Assembly: GCA_029006135.1 (NCBI GenBank)
Contig: JAQXGE010000045.1
Span: 1 to 64,000 of the forward strand
Length of the DNA stretch: 64,000 bases
Source of the DNA: Oscillospiraceae bacterium
Lineage (GTDB): Bacteria; Bacillota; Clostridia; Oscillospirales; Ruminococcaceae
Direction of reading: 5' to 3'
Shown here: piece by piece, positions 37,170-46,731 of the stretch
How the letters are laid out: the number at the start of each line of letters is the position of its first letter
How positions within the stretch are numbered: position 1 is the first letter of the stretch
Notes under the pieces: model-generated
What the model saw: the letters and a program-made list of their open reading frames with translations, nothing else
Databases searched by the model: none
What the model was told of the DNA's origin: nothing
Position numbers and translations under genes: made by a program

Positions 37170-39947
37170 TTGGCCCAGAATTACAATGACACCATCCATA
37201 AGATGGCTACCCCCTTTGAGATGCGTGCGGGGCTTCCTAAAAAGGAGCCGAAGATGCTCGAGGACTGGGAGAAAAACCATGTCTACGAGAAAATGATCGA
37301 ACGGAACGAAAGCCAGGGATTCCCGAAGTTCGTGGTTCACGATGGCCCTCCGTATGCAAACGGCAGTATCCACATGGGAACCGCGCTCAACAAAATTATC
37401 AAGGACATCATCATCCGAGAAAAGAACATGAGCGGCTACTGCGCCCCCTACGTTCCCGGATACGATACTCACGGCCTGCCGATTGAACTGAAAGCGCTCA
37501 GTTCTCTGGGCGACAATAAGGCGGGTGTGTCCAAACTTGAACTGCGCCGCATCTGCAAGGAATTTGCCACGGAGCATATTGACGTGATGAACAGCCAGTT
37601 CAAGCGTCTGGGTGTTCAGGGCGATTTCGATAATCCGTATCTGACTCTGCGCCCGGAATTTGAAGCCCGCCAGGTAGAAATTTTTGGTGAAATGGCCAAA
37701 AAGGGCTACATCTATAAGGGAATGAAGGCTGTTTACTGGTGCCCTGAGGACCGCACAGCTCTGGCTGAGGCTGAGATTGAGTATGCCGAGGATGAGTGCG
37801 ACTCCATCTACGTCCGTTTCAAGCTTACCAAAGACCCGAATGGCGTTCTGGCAAAGTACGGCGTTGATTTGGATAAAGCCTGGATTGTTATCTGGACTAC
37901 GACGACTTGGACTCTGCCCGCCAACGTTGCGACTTGCCTGAATCCTAATCTTGAGTATGCCTTTGTCAAGATTGGTGATGACGTTCACATTATGGCCGCT
38001 GGTCTGGTCGAAGCAACGATGAAGGCCTGCCATATTGAGGACTATGAGGTTCTTGAACCTCGTGTTCTTGGCTCTGAGTTTGAGATGATGGAGTACCAGC
38101 ATCCTTTCCTGGACCGCAAGGGCCTTGTGATTCTGGGCGACCATGTTACACTTGAGGGCGGTACCGGCTGTGTCCATACTGCGCCTGGTCATGGTGTCGA
38201 GGACTTTGAGGTGTGTGTTAACCACTATCCTCAGCTTCCCATTGTCGTTCCCGTGGATGATGGCGGCTATCTGACCGAGGAGGCGGGCAAGGAGTTCGCC
38301 GGCCTTAAGGTCTGGGATGCCAATAAGGTAATCCTTGAGCACATCCGGGAGAGCGGTCATCTGATGGGCGTACAGCATATCACCCACCAGTATCCGCATT
38401 GCTGGCGATGCCACCATCCCATCATCTTCCGTGCAACGGAACAGTGGTTCTGCTCCATTGATAAATTCCGCGATGAGGTCTATCAGGCAATTGACAATGT
38501 CAAGTGGCAGCCTGCTTGGGGCCATGACCGGATGCATGGCATGGTTCATGACCGCAGCGACTGGTGCATCAGCCGTCAGCGTGTCTGGGGCGTGCCCATC
38601 CCGGTGTTCTACTGCAAAAAGTGCGGCAAATATCATATCACCGATGCATCTATTCAGGCGGTCAGCGATTTGTTCCGCAAGGAAGGCTCTGATGCCTGGT
38701 ATAAATATGATGCCAACGAGATCATGCCCAAATCTGAGGTCTGCGAGTGCGGCGCTTCTGACTGGGAGAAAGATCCCGACATCATGGATGTGTGGTTTGA
38801 CTCCGGTTCTACCTGGAGCGCAGTCTGCCGTGAACGTCCCGAACTGAGCTGGCCCGCTGACCTTTATATGGAGGGCGCAGACCAGTTCCGCGGTTGGTTC
38901 CAGTCCAGTCTGCTGACCAGTGTTGCTACCCAGGGCGTTGCTCCTTACAAGGGTGTTCTGTGCCATGGCTGGGTCGTGGACGAGCAGGGCAAGCAGATGC
39001 ACAAATCTGCCGGCAACGGTGTGGAACCTTCCGAAATCATTCGTGATTACGGTGCAGACATCGTTCGTCTCTGGGTTGCATCCAGTGACTATACGGTGGA
39101 TGTCCGTGCCGGCAAGAACATCTTCAAGCAGCTCTCCGAAGCTTACCGTAAAATGCGCAATACAGCGCGTTTTATGCTGGGCAATATCGGGGACTTTGAT
39201 CCGGCAGTGAATATGGTGGACGAGGACCAGCTCTACGAGATTGATCGCTGGGCGCTCAAGTCCTGCCGCAAGCTGACAGCAACTGTCCGCGCGGCTTATG
39301 ATGAGTACGATTTCTCCCGCGCTTATCATGCCATTTACAATTTCTGCGTTATTGATATGTCCAACTTCTATATGGATGTTATCAAGGATCGTCTGTACTG
39401 CGCGGATGATCATGCCCGCCGCTGTGCGCAGACGGCTCTTTACCGTATCCTTGTGGACTTCACTAAGCTGATTGCCCCCATTCTCTGCTTCACCAGCCAG
39501 GAAATCTGGAGCTATATCCCCAAAATGCCCGGTATGCAGGAGTATGTCGTTTGGGAGCAGATGCCTGAAATCGTGGATGAGCAGGATGACGCCTTCGATA
39601 CCAAATGGGCCAAAATCATTGCTGTGCGCGATGACGTCAAAAAAGTCCTCGAACAGGCGCGTGCAGACAAGACGATTGGTTCTTCTCTGGAAGCTGCCGT
39701 TACGCTGTACTGCGGCGATGCCCTGTATGATTTCCTGAATGAAATCCCGATGGATGAACTGGCAGATTTGATGATCGTCTCCCATGTGGACCTTGTCCGT
39801 GGGGAAGGCGGCGTATCCGGAACGGTGGAAGGCCTGGGCATGAGTGTGGCTCACGCAGCTGGCAACAAGTGCCAGCGCTGCTGGAAGTTTGACACAGCCG
39901 TGAATGATGACGGCCTGTGCCCGCGCTGCGCAAAGGTTCTTGCTTAA
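37170..39947 (+). CDS. ileS: Isoleucyl-tRNA synthetase
   Basis: DGPPYANGSIHMGTALNKIIKDI (HIGH region), KMSKS-like QMHKSAGN, C-terminal zinc site CQRCWKFD...CPRCAKVL. Confidence 0.97.
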   Translation: MAQNYNDTIHKMATPFEMRAGLPKKEPKMLEDWEKNHVYEKMIERNESQGFPKFVVHDGPPYANGSIHMGTALNKIIKDIIIREKNMSGYCAPYVPGYDTHGLPIELKALSSLGDNKAGVSKLELRRICKEFATEHIDVMNSQFKRLGVQGDFDNPYLTLRPEFEARQVEIFGEMAKKGYIYKGMKAVYWCPEDRTALAEAEIEYAEDECDSIYVRFKLTKDPNGVLAKYGVDLDKAWIVIWTTTTWTLPANVATCLNPNLEYAFVKIGDDVHIMAAGLVEATMKACHIEDYEVLEPRVLGSEFEMMEYQHPFLDRKGLVILGDHVTLEGGTGCVHTAPGHGVEDFEVCVNHYPQLPIVVPVDDGGYLTEEAGKEFAGLKVWDANKVILEHIRESGHLMGVQHITHQYPHCWRCHHPIIFRATEQWFCSIDKFRDEVYQAIDNVKWQPAWGHDRMHGMVHDRSDWCISRQRVWGVPIPVFYCKKCGKYHITDASIQAVSDLFRKEGSDAWYKYDANEIMPKSEVCECGASDWEKDPDIMDVWFDSGSTWSAVCRERPELSWPADLYMEGADQFRGWFQSSLLTSVATQGVAPYKGVLCHGWVVDEQGKQMHKSAGNGVEPSEIIRDYGADIVRLWVASSDYTVDVRAGKNIFKQLSEAYRKMRNTARFMLGNIGDFDPAVNMVDEDQLYEIDRWALKSCRKLTATVRAAYDEYDFSRAYHAIYNFCVIDMSNFYMDVIKDRLYCADDHARRCAQTALYRILVDFTKLIAPILCFTSQEIWSYIPKMPGMQEYVVWEQMPEIVDEQDDAFDTKWAKIIAVRDDVKKVLEQARADKTIGSSLEAAVTLYCGDALYDFLNEIPMDELADLMIVSHVDLVRGEGGVSGTVEGLGMSVAHAAGNKCQRCWKFDTAVNDDGLCPRCAKVLA

Positions 39948-39961
39948 TAGGAATTAAAGGG

Positions 39962-40008
39962 GCAGCGGTGCTGTTGCGCTTGTCATGAGCCGCGCACCGC
40001 TGCTTTTT
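39962..40008 (+). terminator. Hairpin plus T-run between ileS and lspA
   Basis: GCAGCGGTGC ... GCACCGCTGC TTTTT. Confidence 0.78.
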
Positions 40009-40027
40009 GTCAATCTCGGAGGATGAT

Positions 40028-40534
40028 ATGCTCGTAGGTATTCTTTCAATAGTGGCTGCGGCCGGCGTGAGCCTTATCGACCAGCTGATTAAAATTTGGG
40101 CTACCGCGGAACTTCTTCCGGCCGGCTCTCGGCCGCTTATTCCTCATGTGGTGGAGCTGCATTATCTCCTCAACGATGGAATGTCCTTCTCGATGCTCAG
40201 CGGGAAGCGGGAACTGCTGATTACCGTCACGGGGGTCATGCTTGCCGTGATGGCTGTTATGCTCGTCGTTGGAAAAATGTCTTTTTTGGAGAGATTTGCC
40301 TGGATCCTTGTTTTGGGCGGAGGACTTGGCAATCTTGTTGACCGCATTCGGACCGGCGTTGTGGTGGACTATATCAACCTCCTTTTTATCCAGTTTCCGG
40401 TGTTCAATTTTGCGGATATCTGTATCTGCGTTGGGGTCGGGATGCTGATTCTCTGTATCCTTCTTGATATGCGCAGAGAAAAGAACACCGCAAAGCAGGA
40501 ACTTGCGGATGATGAAGAGCATGGAGCATCGTGA
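40028..40534 (+). CDS. lspA: Lipoprotein signal peptidase (signal peptidase II)
   Basis: DQLIKIW, GGGLGNLVDRIRTGVVVDYINLLFIQFPVFNFADICICVG catalytic Asp motifs. Confidence 0.95.
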   Translation: MLVGILSIVAAAGVSLIDQLIKIWATAELLPAGSRPLIPHVVELHYLLNDGMSFSMLSGKRELLITVTGVMLAVMAVMLVVGKMSFLERFAWILVLGGGLGNLVDRIRTGVVVDYINLLFIQFPVFNFADICICVGVGMLILCILLDMRREKNTAKQELADDEEHGAS

Positions 40535-41459
40535 ATTTACCGTCCCGGCACAGGATTCGGGACAGCGTCTGGACCGCTGGCTGGCAGGAGCTTGCGAAGA
40601 AATTTCCCGCAGCCAGCTTCAAACGCTGATAGAGCAGGGGAATGTCACAGTTGACGGACGCCCTGCAAACAAAAAGGATAAGACGGTGCCGGGCAGCGTG
40701 ATTAAAATTCTTCTTCCCGCCCCGCAGCCTATTGAGGCGCAGCCCCAGAACATTCCACTCGACATTGTATACGAAGATTCATCCTTGCTGGTTGTCAATA
40801 AGCCAAAGGGAATGGTGGTTCATCCTGCGCCCGGAAACCCGGATGGGACGCTTGTCAATGCGCTGTTATACCATTGTTCGGGGGAACTTTCCGGAATTGG
40901 CGGGGCTATCCGGCCGGGGATCGTTCACCGTATTGACAAAGACACAAGCGGATTGCTGGTGGTTGCCAAGACGGATTCTGCCCATCAGGCGCTGAGTGAG
41001 CAGATGAGCGTCCATGCGATTCATCGAGTTTATCATGCAGTTGTGTACGGTAATCTTCGGGAGGATGAAGGGTTCGTTGAGGCGCCGATTGGCCGCGATC
41101 CTCGTGATCGAAAAAAAATGGCGGTTACACAGCTAAATTCAAAGTATGCTTATACCGGCTGGCGTGTGCTGGAGAGGTTTGGCAATTTTACCTATATTGC
41201 CTGCCAACTTAAAACAGGCCGTACACATCAAATTCGCGTTCATATGGCATCCATTGGCCATCCGCTGGCGGGGGACCCTGTTTATGGCCCCCGGAATTGC
41301 ATTAAAAAGTTGGAAGGACAGTGCCTTCACGCCAAAGAACTGGGCTTTACACACCCTGCAACGGGGGAGTGGATGCAGTTCAACAGTGATTTGCCCGACT
41401 GGTTCCAGGACTATTTAGACCGTCTAAGAAAGGAAAACCGCAATGGATCGTTTGAGTGA
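40509..41459 (+). CDS. rluD: RluD-like 23S rRNA pseudouridine synthase (start between 40509 and 40521)
   Basis: S4 domain; GIVHRIDKDTSGLLVVAKTD, GRTHQIRVHMASIGHPLAGDPVYG. Confidence 0.93.
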   Translation: MMKSMEHREFTVPAQDSGQRLDRWLAGACEEISRSQLQTLIEQGNVTVDGRPANKKDKTVPGSVIKILLPAPQPIEAQPQNIPLDIVYEDSSLLVVNKPKGMVVHPAPGNPDGTLVNALLYHCSGELSGIGGAIRPGIVHRIDKDTSGLLVVAKTDSAHQALSEQMSVHAIHRVYHAVVYGNLREDEGFVEAPIGRDPRDRKKMAVTQLNSKYAYTGWRVLERFGNFTYIACQLKTGRTHQIRVHMASIGHPLAGDPVYGPRNCIKKLEGQCLHAKELGFTHPATGEWMQFNSDLPDWFQDYLDRLRKENRNGSFE

Positions 41460-42270
41460 TTACCTGATTTTCTGCAATATGGATAACACACTGCTCACGG
41501 CCAAAGAGGGCATTCCGTCCTGCAACCGGACAGTGATTCGGCTGTTCACAATGATGGGAGGACGCTTTACAGTGGCTTCGGGACGTCCGCCTGAATCGAT
41601 TCGTGCGGCGCTCGGGGACCTTCAGCTCTCGGTTCCGGCAATCTCCTGCAACGGTTCATTGCTGTATGACTTTGAAAACAACCGTGTCCTGCGCCGTGCT
41701 GCACTGGATCAGAGCCAGGCAAGTATTGCTATCGCGGAAATCATGCAAAAATTTCCCCACATAGGCGTGGAGGTCATGGCCGGCGCCGGGGAAATGTATG
41801 TGATTCGTGCAAATCCCTACACGCACGCGCACCAGGTGGACGAACATCTTTCCGGAATTTCCTGCCCGCTTGAGAGCGTGCCGGATGGATGGCTCAAAGT
41901 CGTTTTTGCAGGGGATCCCGAAACAGTACGCAAGGTCGGTCAGTTTGCCAAGAGCCGTTATTACGGCAGAAGCAACTATTTCCTCCCGACAAGCCAAATC
42001 TATCTTGAAATCATGCCTTCCGGTGTAGGCAAAGCTTCGGCTATGGAAGAACTCTGCACAATGCTCGGCGCCAGAAGAGAAAAAACAATCGTGATTGGCG
42101 ATTACTATAACGATTTGGACATGATGAAAAAAGCCGGATACTCGGTCGCAGTGGCCAATGCTCCATCTGAGATTCGCGCGGCAGCCAACGAGGTGACAAA
42201 CTGTTCGTGCATCGAGGGCGCAGTCGGTGAATATCTTTACAAGTTCATCGACCGGGTGACGGGACTATGA
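41443..42270 (+). CDS. HAD-superfamily (Cof-like) phosphatase
   Basis: VASGRPPESI, VIGDYYNDLDMMKKAGYSVAVANAPSEIRAAAN. Confidence 0.85.
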   Translation: MDRLSDYLIFCNMDNTLLTAKEGIPSCNRTVIRLFTMMGGRFTVASGRPPESIRAALGDLQLSVPAISCNGSLLYDFENNRVLRRAALDQSQASIAIAEIMQKFPHIGVEVMAGAGEMYVIRANPYTHAHQVDEHLSGISCPLESVPDGWLKVVFAGDPETVRKVGQFAKSRYYGRSNYFLPTSQIYLEIMPSGVGKASAMEELCTMLGARREKTIVIGDYYNDLDMMKKAGYSVAVANAPSEIRAAANEVTNCSCIEGAVGEYLYKFIDRVTGL

Positions 42271-42767
42271 GGCGCCGCCAAAAGCCCGGTGCATCCCTGC
42301 GGGTCAGTGACCTGCTGAACCGGGACAGTGTACTCCTTCATGCGGATATGGATGACCCGCAGGAGGCTCTTGAGCAACTTGTGGAACTTCAGGAAAGCAA
42401 CGGAATCATTACCAACGGTACGGCATATTATAAAGCTGTCTGTGAACGGGAAACTTCCGGCGGCTCAACGGCCATCGGTGAAGGAATTGCTTTGCCGCAT
42501 GCTTGCAATGCTGGTGTGGCAGCGCCGGGCCTTGCGGCACTGACCCTGCGGCATGGTTTAGACTGGGGAGCAGCGGACGGAAAGCCGGTTGATTTGATCT
42601 TCATGATTGCTGTGCCGCCTAATCGTCAGAGTGAACATCTGATGATCATGGCTCGTCTTGTCAACCTTCTCAGCGAACCGGAGCTGGTCCGGGAACTTCG
42701 CAAGTCGGCATCACGGGAAGATTTTATTCTTCGCCTTGCCCGTGCGGAAGCATCGCGTTTTGCCTGA
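42267..42767 (+). CDS. Stand-alone PTS EIIA domain (fructose/mannitol/PtsN type)
   Basis: STAIGEGIALPHACNAGV active-site His region; SEHLMIMARLVNLLSEPELV. Confidence 0.88.
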   Translation: MRRRQKPGASLRVSDLLNRDSVLLHADMDDPQEALEQLVELQESNGIITNGTAYYKAVCERETSGGSTAIGEGIALPHACNAGVAAPGLAALTLRHGLDWGAADGKPVDLIFMIAVPPNRQSEHLMIMARLVNLLSEPELVRELRKSASREDFILRLARAEASRFA

Positions 42768-42833
42768 AAAGAAAGTTCCCTATGGAATGTCCTTGATACC
42801 CAATAGTCCCGAAAAACTTAAAATTTTGTCAGC

Positions 42834-42873
42834 AATCACCAAATCTCGCCCGGAGATTTTGGTGATTTTTTTT
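42834..42873 (+). terminator. Rho-independent terminator
   Basis: AATCACCAAATCTC-gcccg-GAGATTTTGGTGATT (one bulge) plus T-run. Confidence 0.85.
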
Positions 42874-42884
42874 GTAAAACCCCC

Positions 42885-42913
42885 TTGCCACCGGCACAAC
42901 GCTGTGATATACT
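42885..42913 (+). promoter_or_regulatory. Promoter of the ABC substrate-binding gene
   Basis: TTGCCA, 17 bp spacer, TATACT. Confidence 0.65.
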
Positions 42914-42989
42914 TTAAAGCGTTAAATTGCTGACGGAAAGGTATTTTACGAGAGGGATAGCCGTCTGCAAAGGAATGGAGGAATACACC

Positions 42990-44012
42990 ATGAAAAAACT
43001 TATCTCTGTTATGACGGCTGCCTGTTTGGCTGCCTCTCTGGCTGCCTGCGGTTCCACTGCCAGCAGCACGCCTGCCTCTTCTGAAGCGGCTTCTTCCGCT
43101 GCGGAGTCTGCTGCTTCCGAAGCTGCTGATGTGCAGACCTATAAGGTTGGCATCTGCCAGCTGGTCCAGCACGTTGCGCTGGACGCCGCAACTGAGGGCT
43201 TTAAGGATGCTCTGACTGAGGAACTCGGCGATGCCGTTTCTTTTGATGAGCAGAACGCTCAAGGCGATTCCAACACTTGCTCCACCATCATCAACGGCTT
43301 TGTTTCCGATGGCGTTGATCTGATTCTTGCCAATGCCACTCCCGCACTTCAGGCTGCACAGGCCGGCACCGACACGATCCCGGTTCTGGGTACTTCCGTG
43401 ACGGAATACGGTGTTGCTCTGGGCATTGATGATTTTGACGGCCTGGTTGGCACCAACATTTCCGGCACCAGTGATTTGGCTCCTCTGGATCAGCAGGCTG
43501 CCATGCTTCAGGAGCTGTTCCCCGATGCCAAGACGGTTGGCCTGCTCTACTGCAGCGCAGAGGCCAACAGCCAGTATCAGGTTGATACCGTCAAGGCCTG
43601 CTTGGAGGATATAGGCTACACCTGCGAACTGTATGCGTTCTCTGACTCCAATGACCTTGCCAGTGTCTGCCAGAGCGCTTCCGACGCCAGCGATGTCATC
43701 TATGTGCCCACGGATAATACGGTTGCTTCCAATACTGAGATTATTAACAACATCTGCCTGCCGGGCGGCACGCCTGTGATTGCCGGTGAAGAGGGCGTCT
43801 GCTCCGGCTGCGGCGTTGCCACGTTGTCCATCAGCTACTATGACCTGGGTGTTGCCACGGGCAAGATGGCGGCTAAGATCCTGACCGGTGAAAGCAAGAT
43901 TGAGGAAATGCCCATTGAGTATGCTCCGCAGTTCACCAAGAAGTACAATGCCGCTAACGCTGAGGCACTCGGCGTGACGATTCCCGAGGATTATGTAGCT
44001 ATCGAGGGCTGA
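42990..44012 (+). CDS. ABC transporter substrate-binding lipoprotein (TrpX-like)
   Basis: Lipobox LAACGS; VGICQLVQHVALDAATEGFKDAL; ITPALQAAQAG-type core. Confidence 0.88.
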   Translation: MKKLISVMTAACLAASLAACGSTASSTPASSEAASSAAESAASEAADVQTYKVGICQLVQHVALDAATEGFKDALTEELGDAVSFDEQNAQGDSNTCSTIINGFVSDGVDLILANATPALQAAQAGTDTIPVLGTSVTEYGVALGIDDFDGLVGTNISGTSDLAPLDQQAAMLQELFPDAKTVGLLYCSAEANSQYQVDTVKACLEDIGYTCELYAFSDSNDLASVCQSASDASDVIYVPTDNTVASNTEIINNICLPGGTPVIAGEEGVCSGCGVATLSISYYDLGVATGKMAAKILTGESKIEEMPIEYAPQFTKKYNAANAEALGVTIPEDYVAIEG

Positions 44013-44040
44013 AATTCCTGAATTTCAAAAAAACTTGATA

Positions 44041-44077
44041 AAAATCGCGGAAAGGCTTTTCTTTTCCGCGATTTTTT
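44041..44077 (+). terminator. Terminator between substrate-binding and permease genes
   Basis: AAAATCGCGGAAA-ggcttttct-TTTCCGCGATTTT TT. Confidence 0.87.
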
Positions 44078-44122
44078 GCTATACTAAAATTATCTATATC
44101 ATTTTGGGAGTGAGGTAACCTC

Positions 44123-45052
44123 GTGAGTATCACAACACTAATAAACGCACTGCCGGGTGCATTGGCACAGGGCCTGATTTGGGCCATAATGGCAATCGGC
44201 GTTTACATTACTTTCCGCATTTTGAACGTATCTGACCTGACAGTTGATGGCACGCTTGCTCTGGGCGGCGCTGTCTGCATTATGTGTATGGTGTCAGGAA
44301 TGAATGTCTGGCTCTCTATGCTGTGCGCCTTTGGTGCGGGACTTTTGGCTGGCCTTACTACGGGTTTGTTCCACACGTTTATGGGGATTCCTGCTATTCT
44401 TGCGGGCATTCTGACACAGCTTTCCCTGTATTCAGTCAATCTGAAAATTATGGGCAAAGCGAATCAGGCAATCAACGTTGACAAATATGACTTGCTGGTT
44501 TCTCTGCGTTACATTAAGGGCGTTGCACTCCAGAAAAACACAATCTTCATTGTTGCCATGATTGTCGTTGTGCTGATTGCCGTCCTTTACTGGTTCTTTG
44601 GCACAGAGCTGGGCTGCTCAATTCGTGCTACCGGCTGTAATGGCAATATGGCCCGCGCACAAGGCATCAATACCAACTTTACAACAGTTTTAGGCTTGAT
44701 GCTCTCCAACGGCCTTGTCGCTTTTTCCGGCGCTCTCCTCAGTCAGTATCAGGGCTTTGCCGATGTACAGATGGGCCGCGGCGCAATTGTTATTGGCCTT
44801 GCTGCTGTGGTCATTGGTGAGGCGGTATTCAGCAAGATTTTCCGGAACTTTGCACTCAAGCTGCTCAGTGTTGCTATTGGCAGCATCATCTACTATGTTG
44901 TCATGCAGGTGTGCATCTGGTTTAAGATTGATACGGACCTGCTCAAGATGCTCAGTGCGATTATTGTTGCGGTCTTCCTGGCGGTGCCGTACTGGAAAAC
45001 AAAGTATTTTACCCGCGTTACGGTGAAGAAGGAGGAAAAGGCAGATGCTTGA
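44123..45052 (+). CDS. ABC transporter permease (TrpY-like)
   Basis: Multi-pass; GVYITFRILNVSDLTVDGTLALGG; operonic with the following ATPase (8-nt overlap). Confidence 0.87.
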   Translation: MSITTLINALPGALAQGLIWAIMAIGVYITFRILNVSDLTVDGTLALGGAVCIMCMVSGMNVWLSMLCAFGAGLLAGLTTGLFHTFMGIPAILAGILTQLSLYSVNLKIMGKANQAINVDKYDLLVSLRYIKGVALQKNTIFIVAMIVVVLIAVLYWFFGTELGCSIRATGCNGNMARAQGINTNFTTVLGLMLSNGLVAFSGALLSQYQGFADVQMGRGAIVIGLAAVVIGEAVFSKIFRNFALKLLSVAIGSIIYYVVMQVCIWFKIDTDLLKMLSAIIVAVFLAVPYWKTKYFTRVTVKKEEKADA

Positions 45053-45833
45053 GATCAAGAATGTGTACAAGACCTTCAATCCCGGAACCGTAAACGAAAA
45101 GGTCGCGCTGAAAGGCTTAAATCTGACGCTGAATGACGGCGATTTTGTGACGGTCATTGGCGGCAACGGTGCCGGCAAGTCCACTATGCTGAATGCCGTC
45201 GCCGGTGTCTGGCCGGTGGATATGGGAAAAATCATCATTGACGGGCAGGATATCACTCGGCTTTCAGAACATAAGCGTGCCAAATATATCGGCCGTGTGT
45301 TCCAGGACCCGATGATGGGCACGGCGGCTACGATGGGAATTGATGAAAATCTGGCTTTGGCTGCCCGCCGCGGTGAGGGGCGTTCTCTTCGCACCGGAAT
45401 CACCAAAAAAGAGCGTGAAGAATACCATGAACTGCTTAAATCCCTTGGCCTTGGCCTTGAGGATCGCATGACGAGCAAGGTCGGGCTTCTTTCCGGCGGT
45501 CAGCGCCAGGCGGTTACACTGTTGATGGCAACACTGAAAAAACCGAAGCTTCTGCTCTTGGACGAACATACAGCAGCGCTTGACCCAAAAACGGCGGGCA
45601 AAGTTCTCGAACTTTCCGACAAAATCGTTCATGAACATAACCTTACCACGCTGATGATCACGCACAATATGCGGGATGCCATCAAATATGGCAACCGTCT
45701 GATTATGATGCATGAGGGACATATCATTTATGATGTGCGCGGCGAGGAGAAATCTCATCTTGAGGTTTCGGATCTTTTGCTTCGCTTTGAGCAGGCGGGC
45801 GGCGAAGCAAATGACCGCATGATTTTGTCCTGA
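45045..45833 (+). CDS. ABC transporter ATP-binding protein (TrpZ-like)
   Basis: GGNGAGKSTMLNAVAG, LSGGQRQAVTLLMAT, LLLLDEHTAALDP. Confidence 0.9.
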   Translation: MLEIKNVYKTFNPGTVNEKVALKGLNLTLNDGDFVTVIGGNGAGKSTMLNAVAGVWPVDMGKIIIDGQDITRLSEHKRAKYIGRVFQDPMMGTAATMGIDENLALAARRGEGRSLRTGITKKEREEYHELLKSLGLGLEDRMTSKVGLLSGGQRQAVTLLMATLKKPKLLLLDEHTAALDPKTAGKVLELSDKIVHEHNLTTLMITHNMRDAIKYGNRLIMMHEGHIIYDVRGEEKSHLEVSDLLLRFEQAGGEANDRMILS

Positions 45834-45863
45834 TTAGGAGAATTCCTTTTTGACCACTGCATG

Positions 45864-45891
45864 ATGCCGGGCTTTTGGCCCGGCATTTTTT
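45864..45891 (+). terminator. Rho-independent terminator
   Basis: ATGCCGGGC-ttttg-GCCCGGCAT TTTTT. Confidence 0.87.
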
Positions 45892-45995
45892 ATGCGCAGA
45901 ATAAAGGAATTTTTCAATCGTTTCGGGAGGAACGCCGATTTTCGGGGCGCTTTCCGGCAAATTTTGTCCCTATTCATCAATTTTTTATGAAGTGA

Positions 45996-46024
45996 TTTTC
46001 AAATCTCGATTTATATGCTATAAT
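45996..46024 (+). promoter_or_regulatory. Promoter (extended -10) for the HAD gene
   Basis: TTTTCA, 17 bp spacer, TGC-TATAAT. Confidence 0.6.
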
Positions 46025-46056
46025 AAACCCTGTATATCGGAACGGGAGGAAAAGTA

Positions 46057-46707
46057 ATGGCGCGTTATGACGCAATCTTGTTTGATGTGGACGGTACATT
46101 GATTCATTCCCGTCCCGGAATTATGAATTCGTTTGCCTATGCGTTTCAGCAGATGGGGGTGGACCCTGCTGGAATAGATCTTTCCCGTTATCTTGGCCCG
46201 CCGCTACGGTGGAGTTTTTCGCAGCACTTTTCGGATGAATCGCAAGTGGAACGTGCTGTGGAACTGTATCGGGATCAATATGAAAAGCAGGGAATGCACG
46301 AGTGTTCACTGTTTCCCGGTGTAATGAAAATGCTTGAAACATTGCGTGAACAAGGAATTTTCTTAGCCACCGCAACATCCAAACCCACTGAGGTTGTTAC
46401 GCCCATTCTTGAAGAACAGGGGATACTTTCTCTGTTTGACCGCGTTGGCGGAGCAAGTATGGATAAAAGCGTTGACACCAAGACAGCTGTGATCCGGCAA
46501 GTACTGCAGGACCCGCGCCTTTGCGGGAAAAGCATTCTGATGGTGGGGGACCGTCAGGACGATATGCAGGGCGCGCGCGACTGCGGTTTGCCGGCCGTGG
46601 GAGTTCTCTACGGCTATGGCAGCCGCGAAGAACTCGCAGCATGGAACCCACTGCTTCTTGCTAGCGACTGTGAAGAATTGACTCGTTTTCTTTTGCAAAC
46701 CAACTGA
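46057..46707 (+). CDS. HAD hydrolase (phosphoglycolate phosphatase/pyrophosphatase-like)
   Basis: AILFDVDGTLIHSRPGIMNS, ATSKPTEVV, LMVGDRQDDMQGARDCGLPAVGVLYGYGS. Confidence 0.88.
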   Translation: MARYDAILFDVDGTLIHSRPGIMNSFAYAFQQMGVDPAGIDLSRYLGPPLRWSFSQHFSDESQVERAVELYRDQYEKQGMHECSLFPGVMKMLETLREQGIFLATATSKPTEVVTPILEEQGILSLFDRVGGASMDKSVDTKTAVIRQVLQDPRLCGKSILMVGDRQDDMQGARDCGLPAVGVLYGYGSREELAAWNPLLLASDCEELTRFLLQTN

Positions 46708-46731
46708 TTTGATTGGGGGAGAACAAATCTT

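Noticed and set aside
37092-39854. 920-aa minus-strand ORF antisense to ileS
   Set aside because: It mirrors ileS codons exactly in register and is explained by codon bias; the + strand protein is unmistakable IleRS. No recognisable protein features.
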